Source: Streptomyces pyxinae (GTDB lineage: Bacteria > Actinomycetota > Actinomycetes > Streptomycetales > Streptomycetaceae). Taken from it: a DNA stretch of 64,000 nucleotides. The notes below the pieces were generated by a model. It ran no database searches. It worked only from the letters and a program-made list of their open reading frames with translations, and was not told where the DNA came from. A program made the position numbers and the translations under genes. Location of the stretch: the NCBI RefSeq assembly GCF_024756275.1, contig NZ_JANUGQ010000037.1, positions 1-64,000 of the forward strand, written 5' to 3'. This document shows, piece after piece, positions 35,073 to 42,897 of the stretch; within the stretch, counting starts at the first letter, position 1, and each line of letters opens with the position of its first letter.

Positions 35073-35206
35073 TCGCGCCCGCCGGGCTGCACGAGCGGAT
35101 CCCGGACCGGTGCCGGTCGTGTCAGTCGTGAGAGTGAACCTCCGTACGGGCGCGGACTGTTCCGCACGCGGGCGTCGTACGGTGCCGGCCGACGAGGAGG
35201 ATCGCT

Positions 35207-35509
35207 GTGGACGAGAAGACGACCTGGACCACGCTCATCGACGGACGGGAGGTGAGCGTTCCGGCGACGATCGTCGGCGTGCGCGAGGCGCTCGCCGACG
35301 ACCCCGTGCGCCTGGTGGAGTTCGAGGCGGAGATCGGACGTGCCCCCGCCGCCCGGCTGGCGCAGACGCTGGCCATGTGGGTGCTCCCGGCCGGGGCGTG
35401 GGCTGAGATCGAGGCGTCGATGGAACGGCTGGCCGCCGGGGACTTCTCCGGGTGTACCCCGCTGGAGGAACTGCCCGGCTACGACCCGGCCGGAGGGGAC
35501 GCCGCGTGA
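35207..35509 (+). CDS. Small protein, probable antitoxin of a broken toxin-antitoxin pair
   Basis: A 100-residue acidic protein (DEKTTWTTLIDGREVSVPATIV start, helical middle, EELPGYDP end). I do not recognise the family. The GTG start has GAGGAGGAT seven bases before it. Its stop overlaps a GTG that begins a toxin-like fragment (GTGA), the typical coupling of antitoxin and toxin genes. Antitoxin function is inferred from size, charge and this context. Confidence 0.6.
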   Translation: MDEKTTWTTLIDGREVSVPATIVGVREALADDPVRLVEFEAEIGRAPAARLAQTLAMWVLPAGAWAEIEASMERLAAGDFSGCTPLEELPGYDPAGGDAA

Positions 35510-35580
35510 GCTTCCGCGTGCCATTCTCCGACCGCGCCCGCGCCCCCTGCCGCTCGGCCCATGTGGGACGGGAGGTGAAG
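35506..35580 (+). pseudogene. Truncated toxin-like gene start
   Basis: The frame begins at GTG 35506, overlapping the previous stop, and reads SFRVPFSDRARA, like the first strand and helix of RelE/ParE-type toxins. Resemblance ends after about 25 residues, where a dispersed stem-loop repeat starts. The frame stays open to 35976 but is only the shadow of the DUF6879 gene. Probably a toxin cut short by repeat insertion or deletion. Confidence 0.35.
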
Positions 35581-35583
35581 CCG

Positions 35584-35648
35584 CTGCCGGTGGCCCCGCC
35601 CCGCCGCTCTGCGCTTGGCGGGGCGGGGCCGGTCACCGGTGGCTCGCG
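35584..35648. repeat. Dispersed stem-loop repeat element B, copy 1
   Basis: The core is a perfect 14-base stem GGCCCCGCCCCGCC (35592-35605) / GGCGGGGCGGGGCC (35617-35630) with loop GCTCTGCGCTT. The whole element recurs at 36994-37053, including the loop. It may also act as a terminator. Confidence 0.75.
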
Positions 35649-35729
35649 TGGTCTCGGGCGGCATCGAGGGGTGCCGGCCGCAGGCCCGGGCCAGTCGCTT
35701 GCCGCCCGGGCCGGCATGACGCGGGCCGG

Positions 35730-36254
35730 TCAGACCGGCTTGTACTCCTCGTGTGGCGTGGCGCGTTCCCAGACGGCCTCGAAGGCGGTGGCGCAGAACC
35801 GGGCGACGTCGGGGCGCCTGTCCAGTTCGGGGCCTGCCGAGCCGCCGTCGCCGGTGAAGTGGTTCCACATGATCAGGCGGCCGTCGAAGAGCCAGAAATC
35901 GTTGCCGGGCAGGGAGAGGTCGGAAGCCTTCCGGCGGGGCAGCCAGCGCACCGACTCGCCTGCGGCGATGTTCTGATAGGTGCTGTCGTGTTCGTACCGG
36001 ATGTAGTCGCTCACCGGTTCGGAGACGATGCGCGCCCGGCGGAAGCCCACCCCGCGCGCGGTCGCGTCCCGGACCCAGGTGTGGAACTCGTTCCACCAGG
36101 TGCCGGGGTTCGGATCGGGTCGCCAGCCCGCTTGCCAGCGCCTGAACTCGGCGGCCTCCTCATCGATGCCGTACGAGTCGCGCAGCTCCAGGTGGACGGC
36201 CGAGTGGTGGGTCTCGGCCAGCAGGTCGACGAAGGCCGAGTCGTTCTGCGACAT
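35730..36254 (-). CDS. DUF6879 family protein
   Basis: A 174-residue protein, about 50% similar by eye to the DUF6879 protein at 38644-39171 (shared HSAVHLELRD, RRARIVS-PVS-YIRYEH, AGE-VRWLPR, GPELDR-PDV, FEAVWER-TPH-E). Members of this family accompany HTH-DUF5753 regulators in Streptomyces; no activity is known. The ATG at 36254 has GAAAGG at good spacing. The regulator that should accompany it survives upstream only as a fragment. Confidence 0.85.
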   Translation of the reverse strand: MSQNDSAFVDLLAETHHSAVHLELRDSYGIDEEAAEFRRWQAGWRPDPNPGTWWNEFHTWVRDATARGVGFRRARIVSEPVSDYIRYEHDSTYQNIAAGESVRWLPRRKASDLSLPGNDFWLFDGRLIMWNHFTGDGGSAGPELDRRPDVARFCATAFEAVWERATPHEEYKPV

Positions 36255-36289
36255 CGCGCGCCTTTCGGTGAATGGTGCTCGTACGGGGC

Positions 36290-36440
36290 CGCCGCACTCC
36301 GGTGGCTCTCCTCGCGTCCGCCGCATCCAGGCGCGCGGAGCCCCCGGGCCGAGGGCGCGAGCGCCCGTCCTGGCGTACCGCCTTCTGGAGCGTACTCAAG
36401 GACCTCGCGGTCGGGGAGCAGGAAGCAGGACGCCGATCTC
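36290..36440 (-). pseudogene. Decayed 3' end of an HTH-DUF5753 regulator gene
   Basis: The strand opposite reads LLPDREVLEYAPEG, matching LISDRKVVSTLQKR at the C-terminus of the intact regulator at 40046-40936. DNA words shared with it include TGGCGTACCGCCTTCTGGAG and GCGGTCGG. The rest of the gene is gone. Confidence 0.6.
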
Positions 36441-36569
36441 CTGCACCTCCGGCAAACGTGCGTATGCATGCGACATGCGAGAGGCGTACGGCGAGCACCG
36501 GCAGCCGGATGCGGTCGGCGGCGCGATGGGGGCGGAGGCCGGGCTGTCGTGCCGGGTGTCGCGTCATGA

Positions 36570-36587
36570 CATTCGAATGCCGATAAT
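36570..36587 (+). promoter_or_regulatory. Antitoxin operator and -10 box, leaderless transcript likely
   Basis: A perfect palindrome CATTCGAATG (36570-36579) lies two bases before GATAAT (36582-36587), a good -10. The ATG of the antitoxin starts six bases after the -10, so the transcript is probably leaderless. The palindrome between -35 and -10 suits autorepression by the ribbon-helix-helix product. Confidence 0.55.
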
Positions 36588-36593
36588 CCGTGC

Positions 36594-36980
36594 ATGGGTG
36601 GAGAGGACACGGAACTGATTCCTGGAGACGGCCCGAGCAGCGGCATCTCCATCACGCTGACCGCAGGCACGCTGGAGGCGATCAGAAGGAAGGTCGGCAA
36701 GCGTGGAGTCTCCGCTTATCTGGAGCAAGTCGCGCAGCGACAGATCGAGCGGGACAACCTCGACGAGCTGATTGGCGCCTTCGAGGGAGTGCACGGTCCT
36801 GCCGACCCCGGAGAAGTGGCGGCCGCCCGGGCCCGCCTCGCTGATGAGACCCGGCGGCGGTCGCGGGGGGAGCGACTTGCCGGCCCCGGAGCGCCACGGG
36901 GCCACCGCGACTCGAAGGCGGCCCCGGCCGTCACCCGGCGCGCGCCGACCGCATTCATCCCGAGGAGTTCCCGGTCCTGA
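36594..36980 (+). CDS. Ribbon-helix-helix-type antitoxin, C-terminus replaced by repeat sequence
   Basis: A 128-residue protein. Residues 18-85 (ISITLTAGTLEAIRRKVG, SAYLEQVAQRQIERDNLDEL, HGPADPGEVAAARA) match Streptomyces RHH antitoxins that normally precede PIN-domain toxins. From about residue 87 the sequence enters dispersed repeat A and becomes Arg/Pro/Gly-rich without homology. No PIN toxin follows; stem-loop repeat B comes next. It is an orphan, probably with an altered tail. Confidence 0.65.
   Translation: MGGEDTELIPGDGPSSGISITLTAGTLEAIRRKVGKRGVSAYLEQVAQRQIERDNLDELIGAFEGVHGPADPGEVAAARARLADETRRRSRGERLAGPGAPRGHRDSKAAPAVTRRAPTAFIPRSSRS
36850..36909 (+). repeat. Dispersed repeat element A, copy 2
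   Basis: Same orientation and order as copy 1 (35015-35072): CCCGGCGGCGGTCGC, AGCGACTTGCCGG, GAGCGCCACGGGGCCACC. This copy forms the 3' coding part of the orphan antitoxin. Confidence 0.7.
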
Positions 36981-36993
36981 CCAGGTAGCCTCG

Positions 36994-37053
36994 CTGCCGG
37001 TGGCCCCGCCTCGCCGCTCTGTGCTTGGCGGGGGCGGGGCCACCGGTGGTTCA
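36994..37053. repeat. Dispersed stem-loop repeat element B, copy 2
   Basis: CCGGTGGCCCCGCC (36997-37010) pairs perfectly with GGCGGGGCCACCGG (37033-37046). The internal GCCGCTCTGTGCTTGGCGG segment matches the loop of copy 1. The element ends 10 bases before the stop of the convergent small gene and may serve as a terminator. Confidence 0.75.
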
Positions 37054-37063
37054 CGGGGCGGGG

Positions 37064-37300
37064 CTACTTGCCGTCGCCGCTTCCGTTGCCGCCGCTGGGG
37101 GCCGGGTCACGGGGGGCCTCGGGCGGCATCGGTCCGCCGTCGTGCTTGCCGCCGTCGTCCTCGGCGGTGAGCGTGCTGCCCCCGTCGGCGGTCGCCCCGT
37201 CGGTCACCTCGGCGTCGGCCGGGTGGCGGAACGGCACGCCGCGCCAGCCCTCGCCGTCGGGCGGCCGAGTCTCGTACGTCTCGATGGTCTGCGTACTCAT
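37064..37300 (-). CDS. Small acidic hypothetical protein
   Basis: A 78-residue protein, unrecognised. The N-terminal third is ordered-looking (TYETRPPDGEGWRGVPFRHP); the rest is Asp/Gly/Pro-rich and probably disordered. There are no Cys or membrane segments. The ATG at 37300 has GAGGAGG ten bases upstream, a good ribosome site. It lies in a run of small minus-strand genes next to HTH regulators. Confidence 0.6.
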   Translation of the reverse strand: MSTQTIETYETRPPDGEGWRGVPFRHPADAEVTDGATADGGSTLTAEDDGGKHDGGPMPPEAPRDPAPSGGNGSGDGK

Positions 37301-37467
37301 CTGTCGCGGACCTCCTCTTCCCTGAAGGGCCATGCGCGCCGTACGGTCGGCCGCATGGTCCGGGCTGCCGCGCGGCTTCTGCCACGCGGTTCGGGCCACC
37401 CGTCCCGGCCGGAGTACCTGCCACGGTTGCGACCGGCCGGGTCGGGAGTCTGCGGGACGCGGTCGGG

Positions 37468-37662
37468 TCAGTGCCCGTCCGGATGGCGACGCAGGAGCGT
37501 GTTGCACCCGTCGACGGTCGGCATGTCGCCGCCCGCCCGTGCGCGGTCACGGGTGTTCGCCAACTCCCGGCAACCGTCGCAGTCGGGTACGGGTTCTGGT
37601 CCGTGGCCCCGCACCATAGACGGTTCGTCAGGAAAGCCCGGAGGTGCATACGGCTCTGTCAT
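37468..37662 (-). CDS. Small conserved-looking Streptomyces protein with CxxC
   Basis: A 64-residue protein with Pro-rich start (PPGFPDEPSMVRG), a PDCDGCRELANTRDRARA segment with two close Cys (CDGC), and a final RRHPDGH. The C-x-x-C and later C/H residues could bind a metal. It lies just downstream of an HTH-DUF5753 regulator in the same direction, a common setting for small partners of these regulators. Function unknown. Confidence 0.65.
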   Translation of the reverse strand: MTEPYAPPGFPDEPSMVRGHGPEPVPDCDGCRELANTRDRARAGGDMPTVDGCNTLLRRHPDGH

Positions 37663-37731
37663 GCCTGTCCCTTCACCGCTTCCTTGTGACGGACAAGCTA
37701 CTCAGGGTGCCACCGGATGGTCGTCCGAGTT

Positions 37732-38607
37732 CTACGTTGTTGCACGCGACCTGTCGCTCTTCAGCTTCGTGATCGCGGTGTGAATCAAGTCCCGGGCCTC
37801 AGGTCCGTACACAGCCGATCTGCGCAGTTCTGTGAAAGCCTTGACATACAGGGCAACCTCACCGGGTGCAGTCAGGGTTACTTGTGCTGACAGCAGTTCG
37901 ACGTGCACGCGTTGATCGTCAAAGACATTGAAGCCTTCGAGCGTCCACATGGCGGGCCTAGGTGCGGAGACAGGGATGATGCCGAGAGAAACAGCCGGCC
38001 ACGACAGGACGGACAGGAGATGGTGCAGTTGTCCGACCATGGTCTCGGCGTCGCCCATCCGGTAACGAAGCACCGACTCCTCCAGGACGAACGTGAAGCG
38101 ATGGCCCGCCTTGTGCAGTACCCCGGCGCGAGCCAGGCGTGCCGCCACGGCTTTCGAGGTGTCATCAGGCGTGCGGTGAAAGCGGCTGATGGCTGACAGC
38201 AGGGCCGTTGCGTAGGAGGACGTCTGGAAGAGTCCAGGGACGACATGCGAGGCGTAGCCTCGGAACAAGCGAGTTCGTTCGTACAGGGGGACCCGGGACT
38301 CCTGGAGCTTGCGAAGCCCCGTGCGCTGCAGGCGTCTCCACTGGAGGTACATGGAGTCTGCCGTGCGGGCGGCCGCGATGATGTCAGCCGCCTCGTCCTC
38401 AGCCTCGCAGCCTTCACACCAGAGGCGGATATCGGCGTCGGAGGGTGCCGTACGTGCGTTCTCGATGCGTGACACCTTGGACTTGTGCCAACCACAACGA
38501 GCCGCCAGCTCATGCCCCTTCAGCTCTGCGTCAAGACGTAGATCGCGAAGCCGGGAGGCAATGGACATGCGTGCCGACTCGACGCTTGGTGACTGATACT
38601 GAGGCAT
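37732..38607 (-). CDS. HTH (XRE) regulator with DUF5753
   Basis: A 291-residue regulator. The N-terminal XRE helix-turn-helix (LRLDAELKGHELAARCGWHKSKVSRIENARTAP region) is followed by a DUF5753 domain (residues 100-285; YERTRLFRGYASHVVPGLFQT, RFTFVLEESVLRYRMG, PAMWTLEGFNVFD). Such WhiJ-like proteins act with DUF397 or DUF6879 partners in developmental or antibiotic control. It follows a DUF6879 gene by 36 bases. Codon use is less GC-biased than in the core genes around, a sign of later acquisition. Confidence 0.9.
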   Translation of the reverse strand: MPQYQSPSVESARMSIASRLRDLRLDAELKGHELAARCGWHKSKVSRIENARTAPSDADIRLWCEGCEAEDEAADIIAAARTADSMYLQWRRLQRTGLRKLQESRVPLYERTRLFRGYASHVVPGLFQTSSYATALLSAISRFHRTPDDTSKAVAARLARAGVLHKAGHRFTFVLEESVLRYRMGDAETMVGQLHHLLSVLSWPAVSLGIIPVSAPRPAMWTLEGFNVFDDQRVHVELLSAQVTLTAPGEVALYVKAFTELRRSAVYGPEARDLIHTAITKLKSDRSRATT

Positions 38608-38643
38608 GAGCTGGAGGCGACTGATTGCTGAGATGCGTGAGAT

Positions 38644-39171
38644 TCAGATGGTGAACTCGTCGTGTGGCGTGCCGCGTTCCCATACTGCTTCGAACGCGTT
38701 GGCGCATAGCCTCAGTACGTCTGGGTTCCTGTTCAGCTCGTGGCCGATGGCCGTCCCGTCTCCGGAAAAGTGACCGAATCGGATGAGGCGATCGTCCAGG
38801 AGCCATAGATCCGCTCCAGGCAGGGCCAGTGTGGCGGCCTCAGTTCGGGGGAGCCAGCGAACCAGTTCGCCCGCCTCGACATTGAGGTACGTACCAGCAT
38901 GCTCATATCGGATGTACTCACTCACCGGCATGGAGACGATCCTGGCGCGGCGCATCACTACCCCACGGCTCACTGCTTTCCGCACGAGGTCCAGCCAGGG
39001 GCGCCGACGCTCCACTGATTCGGGGGTGATGCGACCGAGCTTCTGCCACTCCGCGAAGTCGTCGGCCTCGGACGCGACACTGTAGGCGTCGCGCATCTCC
39101 AGGTGGACCGCCGACTGGCGGCAGTCCCCGATCAGCTCACTGAAGGGCGGCGCGCCGCTCAGCTTCATCAC
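38644..39171 (-). CDS. DUF6879 family protein
   Basis: A 175-residue protein paralogous to 35730-36254. Key blocks are SAVHLEMRDAY, RRARIVSMPVSEYIRYEH, GELVRWLPRTE and FEAVWERGTPHDE. It overlaps the previous 81-residue gene by 35 bases and precedes an HTH-DUF5753 gene. Its GC content is lower than average for the window. Probably a regulator partner; mechanism unknown. Confidence 0.85.
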   Translation of the reverse strand: MMKLSGAPPFSELIGDCRQSAVHLEMRDAYSVASEADDFAEWQKLGRITPESVERRRPWLDLVRKAVSRGVVMRRARIVSMPVSEYIRYEHAGTYLNVEAGELVRWLPRTEAATLALPGADLWLLDDRLIRFGHFSGDGTAIGHELNRNPDVLRLCANAFEAVWERGTPHDEFTI

Positions 39172-39382
39172 ATGCCCTCCTGATCAGTGGCACCATCCGT
39201 GCTGGAATGCGAATGACTGCTTCTGTGTCGGGGATGTGCCCGAATACCAGGCACTCGGCCTCAGTCTGCTGGTCCGCCTTCATCCCCTGGAGCACAAGGT
39301 CTGCCGACGTGTCGTGAACCCACACCGTTGGGCAGTCGTCGCCATTGGTGTTGGGATCCTTGCCGAAGAAAATTAAAGCCAT
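39137..39382 (-). CDS. Small hypothetical protein in the DUF397/DUF6879 cluster
   Basis: An 81-residue protein (MALIFFGKDPNTNGDDCPTVW start; HIPDTEAVIRIPARMVPLIRRACDEAERR end). It resembles small proteins commonly found between DUF397 and DUF6879 genes in Streptomyces, but I cannot name a domain. The ATG at 39382 has GGAG at 9 bases. It follows a DUF397 gene by 20 bases and overlaps the DUF6879 gene, so they are probably co-transcribed. Confidence 0.7.
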   Translation of the reverse strand: MALIFFGKDPNTNGDDCPTVWVHDTSADLVLQGMKADQQTEAECLVFGHIPDTEAVIRIPARMVPLIRRACDEAERRAALQ

Positions 39383-39402
39383 GGTCGTGGCTCCAGTTCT
39401 GT

Positions 39403-39648
39403 TCAGATGCTGGTTCTGTGGGCGAGGAAGGTGGTCCAGACCGAGGGGGTGAGGGCCAGTTGGGGGCCCTGCTTGTCCTTGGAGTCACGGACGTGGACGG
39501 TGGTGGGGCAGGTGGCGATCTCCACGCAGTCGTCGCCGGAGCCGCTGCTGTGGGTGGACTTGTGCCAGGCGAGGGCCACTTCCACGCAGGAGTCACCAGA
39601 GCCGCTGCTGTAGCTGCTCTTGAACCAGGTGAGTCGGGCGGTGTTCAT
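39403..39648 (-). CDS. DUF397 family protein, copy 2
   Basis: An 81-residue protein. It has the DUF397 signature twice over: WFKSSYSSGSGDSCVEVA and then WHKSTHSSGSGDDCVEIA, followed by VHVRDSKDKQGPQLALTPSVW. It is nearly identical to 39810-40049, including the internal doubling. DUF397 proteins are small partners of HTH-DUF5753 regulators (WhiJ-type systems). A remnant of a regulator 3' end lies between the two copies, so the pair arose by duplication of a regulator-DUF397 unit. Confidence 0.92.
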   Translation of the reverse strand: MNTARLTWFKSSYSSGSGDSCVEVALAWHKSTHSSGSGDDCVEIATCPTTVHVRDSKDKQGPQLALTPSVWTTFLAHRTSI

Positions 39649-39659
39649 TCCTACGGCTC

Positions 39660-39780
39660 TCCTCGCGTCTCTCGCAACAGGCGTAAGGAGCCCTCGGCCC
39701 GAGGGCCTGGGCGCGCATCCTGGTGTACCGCTTCCGGAGCGTGCCCACCACCCAGGGGTCGGACAATCGGGCCCCGGCCG
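39660..39780 (-). pseudogene. Decayed 3' end of an HTH-DUF5753 regulator gene
   Basis: The segment shares ordered words with 40060-40150 of the intact regulator (CTCCTCGCG, GGCGCGCATCCTGGTGTACCG, CTTCCGGAGCGT). It sits immediately upstream of DUF397 copy 2, exactly where the intact regulator sits relative to copy 1. Frame is lost. Confidence 0.65.
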
Positions 39781-39809
39781 GGGGTTCGGCTCGGGGCCCT
39801 GGGGTGGTG

Positions 39810-40049
39810 CTACCGGGTGTGGGTGAGGAAGGTGGTCCAGACCGAGGGGGTGAGGGCCAGTTGGGGGCCCTGTTTGTCCTTGGAGTCGCGGATGTGGACG
39901 GTGGTGGGGCAGGTGGCGATCTCCACGCAGTCGTCGCCGGAGCTGCCGCTGTGGCTGGACTTGTGCCAGGCGAGGGCCACTTCCACGCAGGAGTCGCCGG
40001 AGCTGCCGCTGTAGCTGCTCTTGAACCAGGTGAGGTCGGTGGTGCTCAT
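39810..40049 (-). CDS. DUF397 family protein, copy 1
   Basis: A 79-residue protein with doubled DUF397 signature: WFKSSYSGSSGDSCVEVA and WHKSSHSGSSGDDCVEIA, then VHIRDSKDKQGP. The ATG overlaps the stop of the HTH-DUF5753 regulator (ATGA), so the two are translated together. GAGGAG lies four bases before the start codon. Predicted to bind and modulate the regulator. Confidence 0.94.
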   Translation of the reverse strand: MSTTDLTWFKSSYSGSSGDSCVEVALAWHKSSHSGSSGDDCVEIATCPTTVHIRDSKDKQGPQLALTPSVWTTFLTHTR

Positions 40050-40936
40050 AGGGCTCCTCGCATCCGCTGCAACACGCCCACGGATTCTCGCACATCGAGT
40101 GCCTGGCCGCGCATCCTCGCGTACCGCTTCTGGAGCGTACTCACCACCTTGCGGTCGGAGATCAGGATGCCGCCTTCCTGACCTTCGCAGTAGGCGTGCC
40201 ATTTGTGGTCCGGGGTCTCCAGCAGTTGCAGGGGACCGTCGACACCCGCGTGGGATCCGCACTCCAGCGGCATGAGCTGCACCTCGACGTTCCGCAGCGC
40301 CGCCAGCGCCAGGGTGTTGTCGATCAGCTCCCGGGTGACCTCGGGCCCGCCGAGCCGCCGGTGGAAGAGGTGTTCTTCCATGATGAAGGTGAACATGGTG
40401 TGGGGGCGCTCGCGCAGCAGGAGGCGCTGGCGGTCGAGCCGGGCCACCCACTGGGTCTCGATCTCCTCGTCGCTGAGCGACGGCACCCGGTCCTCGAAGA
40501 GCTTTCGCATGTACGACTCCGGCTGGAGCAGTCCCGGGATCAGCCGGCACTCGTACGTATAGAGCGCGATCGCCGTGCGTTCCATCGACGCCCAGCGGCG
40601 GAACCAGGCGGCGAGGCCCGGCTGGTCGCGGGTGATGTGCTGGCCGGCCTCCCGGACGGCGCCGGTGCCGCCCAGGTAGTCGTCGGCGTGGTCGAGGAAC
40701 TCCGGGGGCGGGGTGCGGCGGCCCTGTTCGATGGAGGCGAGGGTGTGCGGGGAGAGCGAGAGCAGCGGGGCCAGCTCGGCGCGCTCCAGACCGACGAAGG
40801 TGCGCAGTGCCTGGACGACGGAGCCGAAGACGCGCAGACTGGCGGACGTCTCGGGTTCCCTGGAGCCGCGCCTCGGGCGTTCCGCGTCCTCGGTGGCGCC
40901 GTCGCCGTCGCTCGCGCCGGTCCTCTGATCGACCAT
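40046..40936 (-). CDS. HTH (XRE) regulator with DUF5753
   Basis: A 296-residue regulator. After a 33-residue disordered start, an XRE domain (residues 38-95, LERAELAPLLSLSPHTLASIEQGRR) and a DUF5753 domain (residues 105-290, YECRLIPGLLQPESYMRKLF, MFTFIMEEHLFHRR, ISDRKVVSTLQKRYA) follow. It is coupled to a DUF397 gene and divergent from an RsbW-like ATPase gene, the standard Streptomyces whiJ/abaA-type arrangement. It likely represses across the shared promoter region. Confidence 0.93.
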   Translation of the reverse strand: MVDQRTGASDGDGATEDAERPRRGSREPETSASLRVFGSVVQALRTFVGLERAELAPLLSLSPHTLASIEQGRRTPPPEFLDHADDYLGGTGAVREAGQHITRDQPGLAAWFRRWASMERTAIALYTYECRLIPGLLQPESYMRKLFEDRVPSLSDEEIETQWVARLDRQRLLLRERPHTMFTFIMEEHLFHRRLGGPEVTRELIDNTLALAALRNVEVQLMPLECGSHAGVDGPLQLLETPDHKWHAYCEGQEGGILISDRKVVSTLQKRYARMRGQALDVRESVGVLQRMRGAL

Positions 40937-41054
40937 GGGTGGTCCTCCCGCTTCCCCGCCGACTGGTCACGTATCGGAGCAACAGGATCACGAGCGGTCA
41001 GAGGTACGTCCACCGTTTCGGCGCGTACGCCGGGGAAGCGTACGCGGGCATGTG

Positions 41055-41082
41055 CTGGCCAACAGGGCGCTGAGCTGGCCAG
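41055..41082. promoter_or_regulatory. CTGGCCA repeats upstream of the ATP-binding protein
   Basis: CTGGCCA at 41055-41061 and CTGGCCAG at 41075-41082 form a direct and, with TGGCCAG at 41076-41082, an inverted repeat, 20 bases apart. They lie within 40 bases of the start codon. Candidate site for the divergent XRE regulator. Confidence 0.4.
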
Positions 41083-41092
41083 ATTGGGCCCC

Positions 41093-41674
41093 ATGGCACA
41101 TTCCCCCGCCCCTCTGGGTGACCTCACCGTACGTGTGTTCAGCAAGCGCTTCAGTCCCACGCCGTCCGGCGCCCGGCTGGCCCGGCGGATCTGCGTCCAG
41201 CGGCTCCACAGCTGGTGTCTGCCGCTCGGCAACGAGATCTGCGACCGGGTCGCGCTCATCGTGGCCGAGCTGGCGGCCAACGCCGTCACGCACGGCAAAG
41301 TGCCCGGCCGGGAGTTCGAGGTGCGGCTCTCGCTGACCCCGCACCTGGTACGGATCGAGGTGACGGACGCGCGCGGCGAGTGCCGGCCGCCGGGGCCCGG
41401 GCAGGTGCCCTCGCCGGTGCCGGACGCGTGCTCCGGGCGCGGGATGCTGCTGGTCGAGGCGCTGGCCTCCCGGTGGGAGGTGCGCGACGGACGGCCGGTC
41501 GGCAAGACCGTGGTGGCGGAGGTCGAGCTGCGGGTCGGCCTGGACGAGCCGCAGACCGACCTGGACGAGCTGATCGAGCCGGTGGCCGCCGGGGAGCTCG
41601 GACCGGCCGTCCCCGGGGCGGACGCGGGTGCGCGGGGCCGGGCCCGGAGCGGCACGGGGCCCGGGCGGCGATAG
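41093..41674 (+). CDS. RsbW-like ATP-binding (anti-sigma factor kinase-type) protein
   Basis: A 193-residue protein of the HATPase_c_2 group. The N box reads ELAANAVTHG, G1 reads VTDARGE and a G2-like GRGMLLVEAL follows. The last 40 residues are Ala/Gly-rich. Such proteins are linked to HTH-DUF5753/DUF397 pairs throughout Streptomyces. The ATG at 41093 is favoured because the known family N-terminus starts about here; the upstream open frame is a shadow of the divergent gene. Confidence 0.9.
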   Translation: MAHSPAPLGDLTVRVFSKRFSPTPSGARLARRICVQRLHSWCLPLGNEICDRVALIVAELAANAVTHGKVPGREFEVRLSLTPHLVRIEVTDARGECRPPGPGQVPSPVPDACSGRGMLLVEALASRWEVRDGRPVGKTVVAEVELRVGLDEPQTDLDELIEPVAAGELGPAVPGADAGARGRARSGTGPGRR

Positions 41675-41686
41675 GGCCGTCGCGCA

Positions 41687-41715
41687 CTTACCGGGGGTGG
41701 GGAGCGGGCGGTAAG
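41687..41715. promoter_or_regulatory. Inverted repeat upstream of hydrogenase operon
   Basis: CTTACCG (41687-41693) and CGGTAAG (41709-41715), perfect 7-base arms with a 15-base spacer, 56 bases before hhyS. It could be an operator for hydrogenase control or a terminator of the preceding gene. Confidence 0.45.
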
Positions 41716-41770
41716 CCGGAGGGACAAGCATGCGTAACCCGTGCGCTCCGACCCACCCGTAGGAATGCTC

Positions 41771-42862
<1,092 letters not shown>

Positions 42863-42897
42863 CCCGGACGACGCAGGGCCTGGAGGTGGCGTGACCC

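Larger units (their letters stand above)
34729..35206. other. Divergent intergenic region with AT-richer promoter patch
   Basis: 478 bases without a credible gene. About 34780-34880 is much less GC-rich than its surroundings and carries palindromes next to the transporter gene. About 35015-35072 is repeat element A. The rest shows nothing notable. Confidence 0.6.
36255..36593. other. Intergenic region with regulator remnant and antitoxin promoter
   Basis: 339 bases. The first 190 hold a decayed 3' end of an HTH-DUF5753 gene; the last 30 hold the antitoxin operator and -10 box. Nothing else is recognised. Confidence 0.55.

Noticed and set aside
36994..37053. Insertion sequence end
   Set aside because: No transposase frame or matched terminal repeats flank it; kept only as a dispersed repeat.
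41741..41770. Longer hhyS N-terminus from GTG 41741
   Set aside because: No ribosome site before it; AGGA sits correctly before ATG 41771.
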